A stretch of DNA of 64,000 bases from Adiantum capillus-veneris (taxonomy: Eukaryota; Streptophyta; Polypodiopsida; Polypodiales; Pteridaceae). The DNA lies in the NCBI GenBank assembly GCA_014529385.2, contig CM043942.1, positions 20,493,491 through 20,557,490 on the forward strand. Reading direction: 5' to 3'. A program made the translations under genes and the position numbers. Below, piece by piece: positions 34,421 through 45,500 of this stretch. Below the pieces are notes generated by a model that was not told the origin of the DNA, did not search any database, and was given only the letters and a program-made list of their open reading frames with translations. Each line of letters opens with the position of its first letter. The stretch's first letter is position 1.

Positions 34421-35948
34421 GCATTGCAGATTTGGCTACCGAAGAGCCCTCCACAGACTATTTGAGTAGAGGCTGACTCCCCCCCTACGCCCATTCCTTG
34501 TGTTGTTGAGCATACTTTACATATGGAGCTAGGTGTTAGCCAACCCTTGACTATTAGAGATCGAGCTAAGAGATTGCAAATCATGCTTGATGGTGAGAGA
34601 TCTCTCTTGACTCCTAGTTGCACGAGATTTGAGATTTGTACACATTGATATCTGCACTAGATTTATGTGCATATACCAGAGGCACTTTTTTCCCTTTTGG
34701 GTTTTTTCCTTCTGGATATCCAGGTTTTGACCCTAGCTTAGATGTTTTATTTTATTATTCAGTTACTTTTGTTATTTTATCTTACCTCTTGGAGGTACAG
34801 TGCTTTTGTTAATCTTTTGATGCAGCACGTAGACAGACATTAGCTTGCCCATGGAGATTGGACGACCATGTAGACATGATGTATCTACAGACACGAGTAG
34901 CTTCCATGACATCGACCTCTTCATCGAACCCATGTACAGGTGTACTCCTTCCTATGCTATATGGTTTTGCAAATTTATATTTGTTGATTGTGGCTTCTTC
35001 TTGGTTTGATTAAGTGCATTCAATTATGTTTTGTTATCTGCCATTAAAGATGTATAAACTTGTCATTTCTTTAGTTAATTGACTTAGAGTTTAGTTTTAT
35101 TGATGAGCCTTGAGGTTAGGAGGTCGTGACTTTAGCTTAACTCATTTACTTGACTACTAGTCCTAGTTGGTAAAATTATTTGAGTCTTTGAAACCTTAGG
35201 AGTGTTTTAAGCATAGAGAGGCTTTCTCACCCAAACAACAAAGAGAACTAGTGAAAATACAAAGGAAATGGAAGAAAAAAAAAAGTGCCACAAGTGTAAA
35301 AGCTTAAGCTGGAATAGAAATCTTGGCTTCATTTGGTACTTCACGCACATGTATTGCCTATGGTACTAGAGCCCTAGAGGTTCCTAGTGTGGGTGCTTTT
35401 CTTTGAGAAGCAAAAAGGCCCGGGCATACAAATAAGCACACACGTCAAATGATTTTGCAAAATGTGAAAAATAACAAATGAAAAGCAAGAAAAATAAAAA
35501 ATAGAAAGACTTCCATTGAGCTTCAAGTAAAAAAAAATTCAAGCTTTTGTTTCGAGTTGTGAGAGTTAGTTAGCTAATCTATGACAGACATAATTAGGGA
35601 ATCTTGCATTGGGATAAATTTACTAACTTAGCTAGTACTAGAGTAAATGTTTTAACCCTTAGTCATAGCTAACTAATTGATAGACTCATTCATAAGTCCA
35701 AAACTCTTGATTAATTAATTTCAGCAAGTGCAATTTATTTTTCCTTAATGGCAGTGTAGCATTTCATAATTCTTTGAATTTACTCATTACTACATGTGCT
35801 TTGCCGTTTCCTTATGCCTTATCACCATATATTTGAGCTTGCTACCTCATCTACCTTTTTCTTTTTGCAGGCACATTCTTTCTCAAGCATCTACAACGAC
35901 ATGGATTTGTCAGGGACGACAAAACTTCGAAAGGGCAGAGTGCAGTAA
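34421..35948. other. 3' non-coding interior of the LARD-like element
   Basis: No gene seen. It contains ggcacttttttcccttttgg and ttttttccttctggatatcc (about 34680-34720), pyrimidine-rich phrases of the kind found in the 3' region of plant Tat elements. AT-rich sequence follows. The last ~25 bases (cgaaagggcagagtgcagtaa) are purine-rich and serve as the polypurine tract candidate. Confidence 0.5.
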
Positions 35949-36720
35949 TGGGCGAGTGTCAACAACATGCATCATGCTTCCATTGGTGTGTATGCATATA
36001 TTTTTTGTATTTACGGGATCCACAGTGGGTTCCAAGTTTTACATTGATGATTAGATGAGCTTAGATACCTGCAGCATGTTATACATTTTTTGGCCGGCCG
36101 CCCATTTTTAAAAGCCCTTGTATATAAGTCAATTCACAAGATGTGAAAGGGCATTCTTAGAGAGGAGAGTGTGAGGGACTGTGAAGAAGAAGAAGAGGAG
36201 TGGCTATGGAGCTTGGATCTTCCACATCATATGTAGTAATCATTGGGATTAATGGAAGCTAAGTTCTCTCTACTTTCTCTTGTCTTTCAAGCTTATGTGT
36301 GTTAATGGTGTATGATTTGTGTTAATATTCTCTTCTCTCTCAAGTTTTCCCTCTTGTTCGAGCATTCTTGCTTCACATGTGTGCTAGATTAGAGTGTGTG
36401 TGTACGTGGGCTGCATCATTTCTCTCATTATGCTTCTTTGTGTATGCTTAATGTGTGATTAGAGTGTGTGTGCTTGAGATTAGAGCAAAGGGATACACCA
36501 TTGTCTGCATGATTAGAGAGTTAGAGTGTAGATTGAGAGTGTGTGTGCATAGATCTTGATTCATCGGCTTTCCCTCTTATCCTCTCTTGCTTTATCCCTC
36601 TTCCTAGAGTCCTCATTCTGTCACATTAGGTGCATCCATGCCTCCATGCACTACCCGGGTTCCGATCCACCGGATTGACATTATGTCGGTGGGTTGTGCG
36701 CTGCGCTATGACCACCAACA
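35949..36720 (+). repeat. 3' LTR of the LARD-like element
   Basis: Direct repeat of 30292-31067. It starts TGGGCGAGTGTCAAC and ends ACCACCAACA. It keeps a tatataagtcaattc segment (36121) that contains the likely TATA box and is missing from the 5' copy. Confidence 0.85.
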
Positions 36721-36726
36721 ATGCCC
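36721..36726. repeat. target site duplication, right copy (ATGCCC)
   Basis: Identical to 30286-30291. Confidence 0.75.
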
Positions 36727-37510
36727 TTATCATACCCATTATCCTAAGTAGCATGCATGCTATTGTGAGAGTTAGCCAGTAGCATATCTAAGTATGCTAA
36801 CTAGGAAAATTCGTTATGCTAGTTAGCAGCCTTGTTATGGTAACTAGCATACATAGTAGGCTAACTAGCATATTTTGGTATGTTCGTTAGCATACATGAT
36901 GTTGGATATGCTAGCTAGATTATTGAGTTATTCTACTAAGCATACATGCTATTCTTTATGCTAGTCAGCATACATGCTATTCATGCTATGTATGCTTGTC
37001 AGCCCAGTATGTTTGCTAGTTAGCATAGTGGGTATGATGGCTAGAAAACTGTGTATGCCCTTAGCATAACCATAATGCTAGCTAGCATACATTCTATTAT
37101 GTATGCTAGTCAGTAGCATATCTAGGTATGCTAACTACCAAAACTAGTTATGCTAGCTAGAAACCTCGTGATGGTAATTTAGCATACATAGTGAGGATGA
37201 GTAGCCTAACTAGCATGTATGATATCCACCATATTGTGCATAACATATGCAATGTATGCCAGTTAGCATACCTACTATGCTAGCTAGCATACATCCTTAC
37301 TCTGTTGTGTATTCCAGTCAGCCTAGTCTGTATGCTAGTTAGCATACATGGAAGTTATGCATACTATGCTTTTTAGCATAGCTTGTATGCTATTTTGCAT
37401 GCTCTGTTTGTCAACTAGCATAATTTGATATGCTAACCACCACAAATTCCATCCTAACACCATATTCAATATGCTAGTTGTAGTATTAATCATTCATCTC
37501 TGTGTTTCAA
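36727..37510. repeat. TAGC-rich degenerate repeat field
   Basis: Dense copies of gctagttagcata and its reverse complement (tatgctaactagc) occur on both strands without a strict period. A longer unit is duplicated with an offset of 334 bp: agtagcatatctaagtatgc at 36778 and agtagcatatctaggtatgc at 37112. It shares the palindromic core with the satellite at 39.6-48.9 kb. Confidence 0.8.
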
Positions 37511-37523
37511 CTAGCATCTGGAT

Positions 37524-38060
37524 ATGATAATCAACAATTGTTTGGTATCCACATGTCTTATTGGTGTGGGAAGGGCGGATGAGAGAGAGACTGACAAGCA
37601 AAACATACTTGAAGAGAACGCCTCTGATGGTAATGTAGATGAGCTTGATACAGTGCATGGAGGGGGAAATGAGACACCAAGGCATGCGACATCACCCGAC
37701 AATTTAGGTGACAACAAAGAAACCAATGACGATGATGAATTCATAATGATTGCTCGTCCCAAACCCATGCCCATTGCAGAGGATGAAATAAGTGCTTTGG
37801 AGGAGACGATGAGGAGTTTGCAAGAGGAATCTGGTAGAAATGACATCGAGGCCAGTGTGCAAGGATCAAGTGATGATAGCCCTCCCTTGGGATTTGTAAA
37901 AAAAGTGAGGATGAAGACGAAAGCTGGACTGGAACAGATTCCAAAAGAACCTTTAAATGAAAGTTCTGTTGCCCCAAAGATCACCCAGGAAGATATATCA
38001 GAGACTGCCAAAGGTGACAAGAGAGCCATTCGCTCACGTGTATGCAAAAACCTTTGTTGA
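37524..38060 (+). CDS. hypothetical acidic protein, 178 codons
   Basis: The frame opens inside the TAGC-rich field, and from residue ~16 the composition turns strongly acidic and polar (NVDELDTVHGGGNE, DNLGDNKETNDDDEFIMI, DEISALEETMRSLQEESG). A basic tail follows (KGDKRAIRSRVCKN). Such a profile suggests a disordered nuclear protein or part of one. Start choice is uncertain; the true first codon or exon edge may be near 37575, where the biased composition begins. An antisense frame of equal length (37511-38047) is its shadow. No family was recognised, and no intact neighbour supports it. Confidence 0.4.
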   Translation: MIINNCLVSTCLIGVGRADERETDKQNILEENASDGNVDELDTVHGGGNETPRHATSPDNLGDNKETNDDDEFIMIARPKPMPIAEDEISALEETMRSLQEESGRNDIEASVQGSSDDSPPLGFVKKVRMKTKAGLEQIPKEPLNESSVAPKITQEDISETAKGDKRAIRSRVCKNLC

Positions 38061-38239
38061 CCCTATTCTTTTGATTGTGTTCTTCCCAAATCATGTAACT
38101 ACTATAATGGCATGTATCTCTTTGCAAATATTTATAATGGAGAAATATTTTTTTGGTGTACATGATGTCTCTGTGCAATAATTCAGTAGTTTTTGGTTGT
38201 CGCTTATGATGTGTTTCATTCAATACCTTAATGTGTCAC

Positions 38240-38643
38240 AGGGGAAAATTGCCTACAAATAAGTAACCTGCATGATCTGAATTGGATCATTGCATTGAAA
38301 GATAAGAAAGATAAGGAGAGAAAACGTAGAGATTGAGAAGTGCATGGAGCGGTTCTAGTCTAGGCTCAATACAATTAAAGAGTCTTTGAATTTTGTTCAT
38401 CTCTCCAAGGAAGTTATCTTTGCTGAGTGGTATCTGCTTCCAAGCCCAAGAACTGTGCCAAAGTTGTTAGAAGAGAAGCGTGCTCTTATTCTTGAACTAA
38501 ATGGGGCGTTGGTGAATGTTATAGAGTCACGGCATGGTGAAGTCTCCCGAAGTATGCAGCGGAACTCCATAAGTATTGTATGGAAGGGAACAGAGTTGTA
38601 TTCTGTCGCAAAGACAGCCATAGATTTTTGGATTGGTGCCTAA
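38240..38643 (+). pseudogene. hypothetical coiled-coil protein fragment
   Basis: From about 38290 one reads Lys/Arg/Glu-rich sequence with stops. An open frame at 38386-38643 then gives NFVHLSKEVIFAEWYLLPSP, KLLEEKRALILELNGAL and KGTELYSVAKTAIDFWIGA. It is forward, 180-580 bases after the acidic ORF, and could be a later exon of the same gene (an ACAG acceptor-like string is at 38237-38240). The ratio of coding-like to broken sequence resembles the decayed gene at 29211-30258. No family recognised. Confidence 0.35.
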
Positions 38644-38974
38644 AAATTTTCCATGTTTATGTATCGAGCATGAGCATGGGGCGTAAATGGAATGCCATTC
38701 TTGATAAAGCATTCAAACCATAGGGTGCAAGGATGGGAGGGGTTTTTTCATAGGAGCACTGTGTCAAATGGCATTGGGTGCTCTATACAAACCAATCTTC
38801 TTCAAGAATCCGAGTCAATTTTGGAGAGGCTTTCCACAATTCGGCCCCACAAACACTCTAATTGTTGATTACAGTAAATATAAAGTGTGGTAGAACCCGA
38901 AGTGAACTTGGCTCATCCATCCAAAGATGGAGGACCATAGTCTTGAAGAGTGACAATCTTGTCTAGTAGACAAA

Positions 38975-39223
38975 TTGGCTCCTTCGTTGTTTCTATGGCT
39001 GCAGGTGGAAGACCATTCCATATATACTACCAACAATGCATATGATAGCCACCCTTACTGGTTTTTGGATGTAGTCATCAAGAAGTTGGAAGCCGAGAAG
39101 GAAAAAAAGCATCAAAGACAAGCAGAGGACCTCCATCGATATACAAAGGACATTGTTGAAGAAGCAGCAAGGTATGAGAGGAGTAACCGAGAGAGTCCCA
39201 AATCAAAGGAAAAAAACACTTGA
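38975..39223 (+). pseudogene. hypothetical coiled-coil exon fragment
   Basis: The frame contains KKLEAEKEKKHQRQAEDLHR and EEAARYERSNRESPKSKEK, a strongly charged helix. An acceptor-like ctgcag at 38999-39004 precedes VEDHSIYTT. The coiled-coil style matches the pieces at 38.2-38.6 kb. Nothing shows function. Confidence 0.3.
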
Positions 39224-39554
39224 AGCAACACTTGGAGCAACAACTTAGAGAGAGAAAGGGAAATGCATGAGCCGAAAAATAGTGACATGAGCCCATGAGA
39301 GTGCCATGGTTTGGAGAGTTTTACTAATCACCCATGGCATTTCCATGTAAATGTTTCATACATTTTGTATAATTGGTTTGGTTATGAGCTAGCAATGACC
39401 CCAAAAGTTGTACTTATCAGCCAGTTCCTAATCCATTTCAATGTTTACACCTATAAATACTTACATTTTTTATTGTTGGATCAGATTTTGTAGTACTGTA
39501 TTTTATGTGTATGTACCTTGTGTACTGTTGGCATGTTTCTTGTTCAATCCACAA
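39224..39554. other. unique AT-rich sequence bordering the satellite
   Basis: No gene seen. It is the left shore of the satellite; the first recognisable monomer begins at about 39555 with caagttagcacattgtatatgctagttagc. Confidence 0.5.
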
Positions 39555-42500
39555 GTTAGCACATTGTATATGCTAGTTAGCATAAACACGTTTCTAATTT
39601 TCATTACATAAAAAACATGGTATGAGATCATCCCTCTAAGAGGCCTTGTAGATCATAAAAGAGGAAACCAAAGCCCTACTCAACACTTCATTGTGGGCAC
39701 TGTCAAGATTTTCATATGCGAGTTAGTAATCTGTGTATGCTAGTTAGCATAAACACAATTTTAATTTTCATTACATAACAATTGTGGTATGAGATCTTCC
39801 CTCTGAGAGGCCTTGCAGCTCATAAAAGAGGGGACAAAACCCCTACTCAACACTTCATTATGTGCACTATCAAGATTTTGATATGCTAGTCAGTAATGTG
39901 TGTATGCTAGTTAGCATAAACATAATTCTAGTTTTCATTACCTAACAAACATGTAAGGAGATCTTCCTTGTGAGAGGCATAAAAGAGGGGACCAAAGCCC
40001 TACTCAACACTTCATTATGTCCACTTTCAAGGTTTTGATATGCTACTTAGCATACTGTGTATGCTAGTTAGCATAAACACATTTCTAATTTTCATTACAT
40101 AACAAAGATGGTATGAGATCTTCCCTCTAAGAGGCCTTGTAGCTCATAAAAGAGGGGACCAAAGCCCTACTCAACACTTCATTCTGTGCACTGTCATGAT
40201 TTTCATATGCTAGTTAGTAATTTGTGTGTGCTAGTTAGCATAAACACAATTTTAATTTTCATTACATAAGAATTATGGTAGGAGATCTTCCCTCTGAGAG
40301 GCCTTGCAGATCATTAAAGAGGGGACCAAAGCCATACTCAACACTTCATTATGTGCACTATCAAGATTCTGATTTGCTAGTTAGTAATCTGTGCATGCTA
40401 GTTAGCATAAACATAATTCTAGTTTTCATTACATAACAAACATGTTAGGAGATCTTCGCTCTGAGAGGCATAAAAAAGGGGAACAAAGCCCTACTCATCA
40501 CTTCATTGTGTGCACTCTCAAGGTTTTGATATTCTACTTAGCATATTGTGTATGCTAGTTAGCATAAACACATTTCTAATTTTCATTACATAACAAACAT
40601 GGTATGAGATCTTCCCTCTAAGAGGCCTTGCAGCTCATAAAAGAGGGGACCAAAGACCTACTCAACACTTCATTATGTGCACTATCAGGATTTTCATATG
40701 ATAGTTAGTCATCTATGTATGCTAGTTAGCATAAACAAAACTTTAATTTTCATTACATAACAATTATGGTAGGAGATCTTCCCTTTGAGAGGCCTTGCAG
40801 CTCAGAAAAGAGGGGACCAAAGCCCTACTCAACACTTCATTACGTGCACTATGAAGATTTTGATATGCTAGTTAGTAATCTGTGTATACTAGTTAGCATA
40901 AACATTATTTCCAGTTTTCATTACATAACAGAGATCTTTCCTGTGAGAGGCATAAAAGAGGGTACCAAAGCCCTACTCAACACTTCATTATGTGCACTCT
41001 CAAGGTTTTGATATGCGAGTTAGCATACTGTGTATGCTAGTTAGCATAAACACATTTTTAATTTTCATTACATAACAAAGATGGTATGAGATTTTCTCTC
41101 TAAGAGGCCTTGTAGCTCATAAAAGAGGGGACCAGAGCCCTACTCAACACTTCATTATGTGCACTGTCATGATTTTCATATGCTTGTTAGTAATCTCTGT
41201 ATGCTAGTTAGCATAAACACAAATTTAATTTTCATTACATAACAATTATGGTAGGAGATCTTCCTTCTGAGAGGCCTTGCACCTCATAAAAGAGCGGACC
41301 AAAGCCCTACTCAACACTTCATTATGTGCACTATCAAGATTTTAATATTCTAGTTAGTAATATGTCCATGCTAGTTAGCATAAACATAAATCTAGTTTTC
41401 AGTACATAACAAACATGTTAGGAGATCTTCCCTGTGAGAGCCATAAAAGAGGGGACCGAAGCCCTAGTCAACACTTCATTATCTGCACTGTCAACGTTTT
41501 GATATGCTATTTAGCATACTGTGTATGCTAGTTAGCATAAACACATTTCTAATTTTTGTTACATAACAAACATGGTATGAGATCTTCCCTCTAAGAGGCC
41601 TTGCAGATCATAAAAGAGGGGACCAAAGCCCTACTCAACACTTCATTCTGTGAACTGTCACGATTTTCATATGCTAGTTAGTAATCCGTGTATGCTAGTT
41701 AGCATAAACACAATTTTAATTTTCATCACATAACAATTATGGTAGGAGATCTTCCCTCTGAGAGGCCTTGTAGCTCATAAAAGAGGGGACCAAAGCCATA
41801 CTCAACAATTCATTATGTGCACTATCAAGATTTTGATATGCTAGTTAGTAATCTGTGGATGCTACTTAGCATAAACATAAGTTTAGTTTTCAATACATAA
41901 CAAACATGTTAGGAGATCTTCCCTATGAGAGGCATAAAAGAGGGGACCAAACCCCTACTCAACACTTCATTATGTGCACTGTCAAGGTTTTGATATGCTA
42001 GTTAGCATACTGTGTATGCTAGATTGCATAAACACATATTTTTAATTTTCATTTCATAACAAAGATGGTATAAGATCTTCCCTATAAGAGGCCTTGTAGC
42101 TCATAAAAGAGCGAACCAAAGCCCTACTCAACACTTTATGATGGGCACTGTCACGATTTTCATATGCGAGGTAGTAATCTATAAATGGTAGTTAGCATAA
42201 ACACAATTTCAATTTTTTTTACATAACAGTTATGGTAGGTGATCTTCCCTCTCAGAGGCCTTGCAGCTCATAAAAGAGGGTACCAAAGCCCTACTCAACA
42301 CTTCATCATGTGCACTATCAAGATTTTGATATTCTAGTTAGTAATCTGTGCATGCTAGTTAGCATAAACATAATTCTAGTTTTCATTACATAACAAACAT
42401 GTTAGCAGATCTTCCCTGTGGGAGGCATAAAAGAGGGACAGAAGCCCTACTGAACACATCATTCTGTGCACTGTCAAGGTTTTGATATGCTAGTTAGCAT

Positions 42501-45500
42501 AAACACATTTCTAATTTTCATTTCATAACAAACATGGTATGAGATCTTCCCTCTAAGAGGCCTTGTAGCTTATAAAAGAGGGGACCAAAGCCCTACTCAA
42601 CACTTCATTCTGTGAACTGTCACGATTTTCATATGCTAGTTAGTAATCCGTGTATGCTAGTTACCATAAACACAATTTTAATTTTCATCACATAACAATT
42701 ATGGTAAGAGATCTTTCCTCTAAGAGGCCTTGAAGCTCATAAAAGAGGGGACCAAATCCCTACTCAACACTTCATTATGTGCACTATCAAGATTTTGATA
42801 TGCTAGTTAGTAATCTGTGTATGCTACTTAGCATAAACATAAGTCTAGTTTTCACTACATAACAAACATGTTAGGAGATCTTCCATGTGAGAGGCATAAA
42901 AGAGGGGACCAAATCCCTACTCAACACCTTATTATGTGCACTCTCAAGGTTTTGATACGCTAGTTAGCATAATATGTATGCTAGTTTTCATAAACACATT
43001 TCTAATTTTCATTACATAACAAAGATGGTATAAGATCTTCCCTCTAAGAGGCCTTGTAGCTTATAAAAGAGGGCACCAAAGCCCTACTCAACACTTCTTG
43101 CTGTGCACTATCACGATTTTCATATGCGAGTTAGTAATCTGTGTATGCTAGTTAGCATAAACACAATTTTAATTTTCATTACATAACAATTATGGTAGGA
43201 GATCTTCCCTGTGAAAGGCCTTGCAGCTCATAAAAGAGCTGACCAGACCCCTACTCAACACTTCAGTATGTGCACTATCAAGATTTTGATATGCTAGTTA
43301 GTAATCTGTGTAAGCTAGTTAGCATAAACATAATTCTAGTTTTCATTACCTAACAAACATGTTAGGAGATCTTCCCTGTGAGAGGCATAAAAGAGGGGAC
43401 CAAAGCCCTAATTAACACTTCATTATGTGCACTGTCACAAAAGAAAGAGGGGACCAAAACCCTACTCAACACTTCATGTTGTGCACTGTCACGATTTTCA
43501 TATGTGAGTTAGTAATCTGTGTATGCTAGTTAGCATAAACACAAATTTAATTTTCGTTACATAACAATTATGGTAGGAGATCTTCCCTCTGAGAGGCCTT
43601 GGAGCTCATAACAGAGGGGACCAAAGCCCTACTCAACACTTCATGATGTGCACTATCAAGATTTTCATTTGCTAGTTAGTAATTTGTGCATGCTAGTTAG
43701 CATTAACATAATTCTAGTTTTCATTACATAACAAACATGTTAGGAGACCTTCCGTGTGAGAGGCATAGAAGAGGGGACCAAACCGTACTCAACAGTGCAT
43801 TATGTGCACTGTCAAGGTTTTGATATGCTAGTTAGCATACTGTGTATGCTAGTTAGCATAAACACATTTCTAATTTTCATTACATAACAAACATGGTATG
43901 AGATGTTCCCTCTAAGAGACCTTGCAGCTAATAAAAGAGGGGACCAAAGCCCTACTTAACACTTCATTTTGTGCACTGTCACGATTTTCATATGCTAGTT
44001 AGTAATCTGTGTATGCTACTTAGCATAAACACAATTTTAATTTTCATTACATAACAATCATGGTAGGAGATCTTCCCTCTGAGAGGCGGTGAAGCTCATA
44101 AAAGAGGGGACCAAATCCCTACTCAACACTTCATTATGTGCACTATGAAGATTTTGATATGCTAGTTAGTAATCTGTGTATGCTAGTTAGCATAAACATA
44201 ATTCTAGTTTTTATTACATAACAAACATGTTAGGAGATCTTTCCTGTGAGAGGCATAAAAGAGGGGACAGAAGCCCTACTAAACACATCATTATGTGCAC
44301 TATCAAGGTTTTGATATGCTAGTTAGCATACTGTGTATGCTAGTTAGCATAAACACATTTCTAATTATCAGTACATAACAAACATGGTATGAGATCTTCC
44401 CTCTAAGAGGCCTTGTAGCTCATAAAAGAGGGGACCAAAGCCCTACTCAACACTTCATTATGTGCACTGTCACGATTTTCATATGCTTGTTAGTAATCTG
44501 TGTATGCTATAAATTTTCATTACATAACAATTATGGTAGGATATCTTCCCTCTGAGAGGCCTTGCAGCTTATAAAAGAGGGGACTAAAGCCCTACTCAAC
44601 ATTTCATTATGTGCACTATGAAGATTTTGATATGCTAGTTAGTAATCTATGTATACTAGTTAGCATAAACATAATTCTAGTTTTCATTACATAACAAACA
44701 TGCTAGGAGATCTTTCTTGTGAGAGGCATAAAAGAAGGGACCAAATTCCTACTCAACACTTCATTATGTGCACTCTCAAGGTTTTGATATCTAGTTAGCA
44801 GACTGTGTATGCTAGTTAGCATAAACACATTTTAAAGTTTCATTACATAACAAAGATGGTATGAGATCTTCCCTCTAAGAGGCCTTGTAGCTCATAAAAG
44901 AGGGGACCATAGCCGTACTCAACACTTCATTCTGTGCACTTTCCCGTATGAGATCTTCCCTGTAAGAGGCCTTGTAGCTCATAAAAGAGGGTATCAAAGC
45001 TCTACTCAACACTTCCGATTCTGTGCACTTTCGCGATTCTCATATGCTAGTTAGTAATTTGTGTATGCTAGTTAGCATAAACACAATTTTAATTTTCATT
45101 ACATAACAATTATGGTACGAGATGTTTCCTCTGAGAGGCCTTGCACCTCATAAAAAAAGGGACCAAAGCCCTACTCAACACTTCATTATGTGCACTATCA
45201 AGATTTATATATTCTAGTTAGTAATTTGTGCATGCTAGTTAGCATAAACATAATTCTAGTTTTAAGTACATAACAAACATGTTAGGAGATCTTCCCTGTG
45301 ACAGGAATAAAAGAGGGGACCAAAGCCCTACTCAACACTTCATTATGTGCACTGCAAGGTTTTGATATGCTAGTTAGCATACTATGTATGCTAGTTATCA
45401 TAAATACATTCTAATTTTTGTTACATAACAAACATGGTAGGAGATCTTCCCTCTAAGAGGCCTTGCAGCTCATAAAAGAGAGGACCAAAGCCCTACTCAA

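Larger units (their letters stand above)
30292..36720 (+). mobile_element. LTR retroelement without recognisable pol (LARD-like)
   Basis: Two similar ~760-bp direct repeats (30292-31067 and 35949-36720) bracket about 4.9 kb. They are flanked by a 6-bp duplication ATGCCC (30286-30291 and 36721-36726). A Tat-type primer site follows the left repeat and a purine-rich tract precedes the right one. Inside there is no RT, integrase or protease that I can see. It holds a foldback, CA tracts and one unrecognised frame at 33297-33944. This fits a large non-autonomous element that depends on a Tat-like partner for movement (inference from the primer site). Confidence 0.85.

Noticed and set aside
37511-38047. 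Minus-strand ORF of 178 codons
   Set aside because: It is the antisense shadow of the acidic forward ORF and has Ser/Leu-rich composition expected of a reverse reading of acidic codons.
40766-41011. ORF within the satellite
   Set aside because: It reads repeat sequence, and sister monomers break the same frame. No coding signal.
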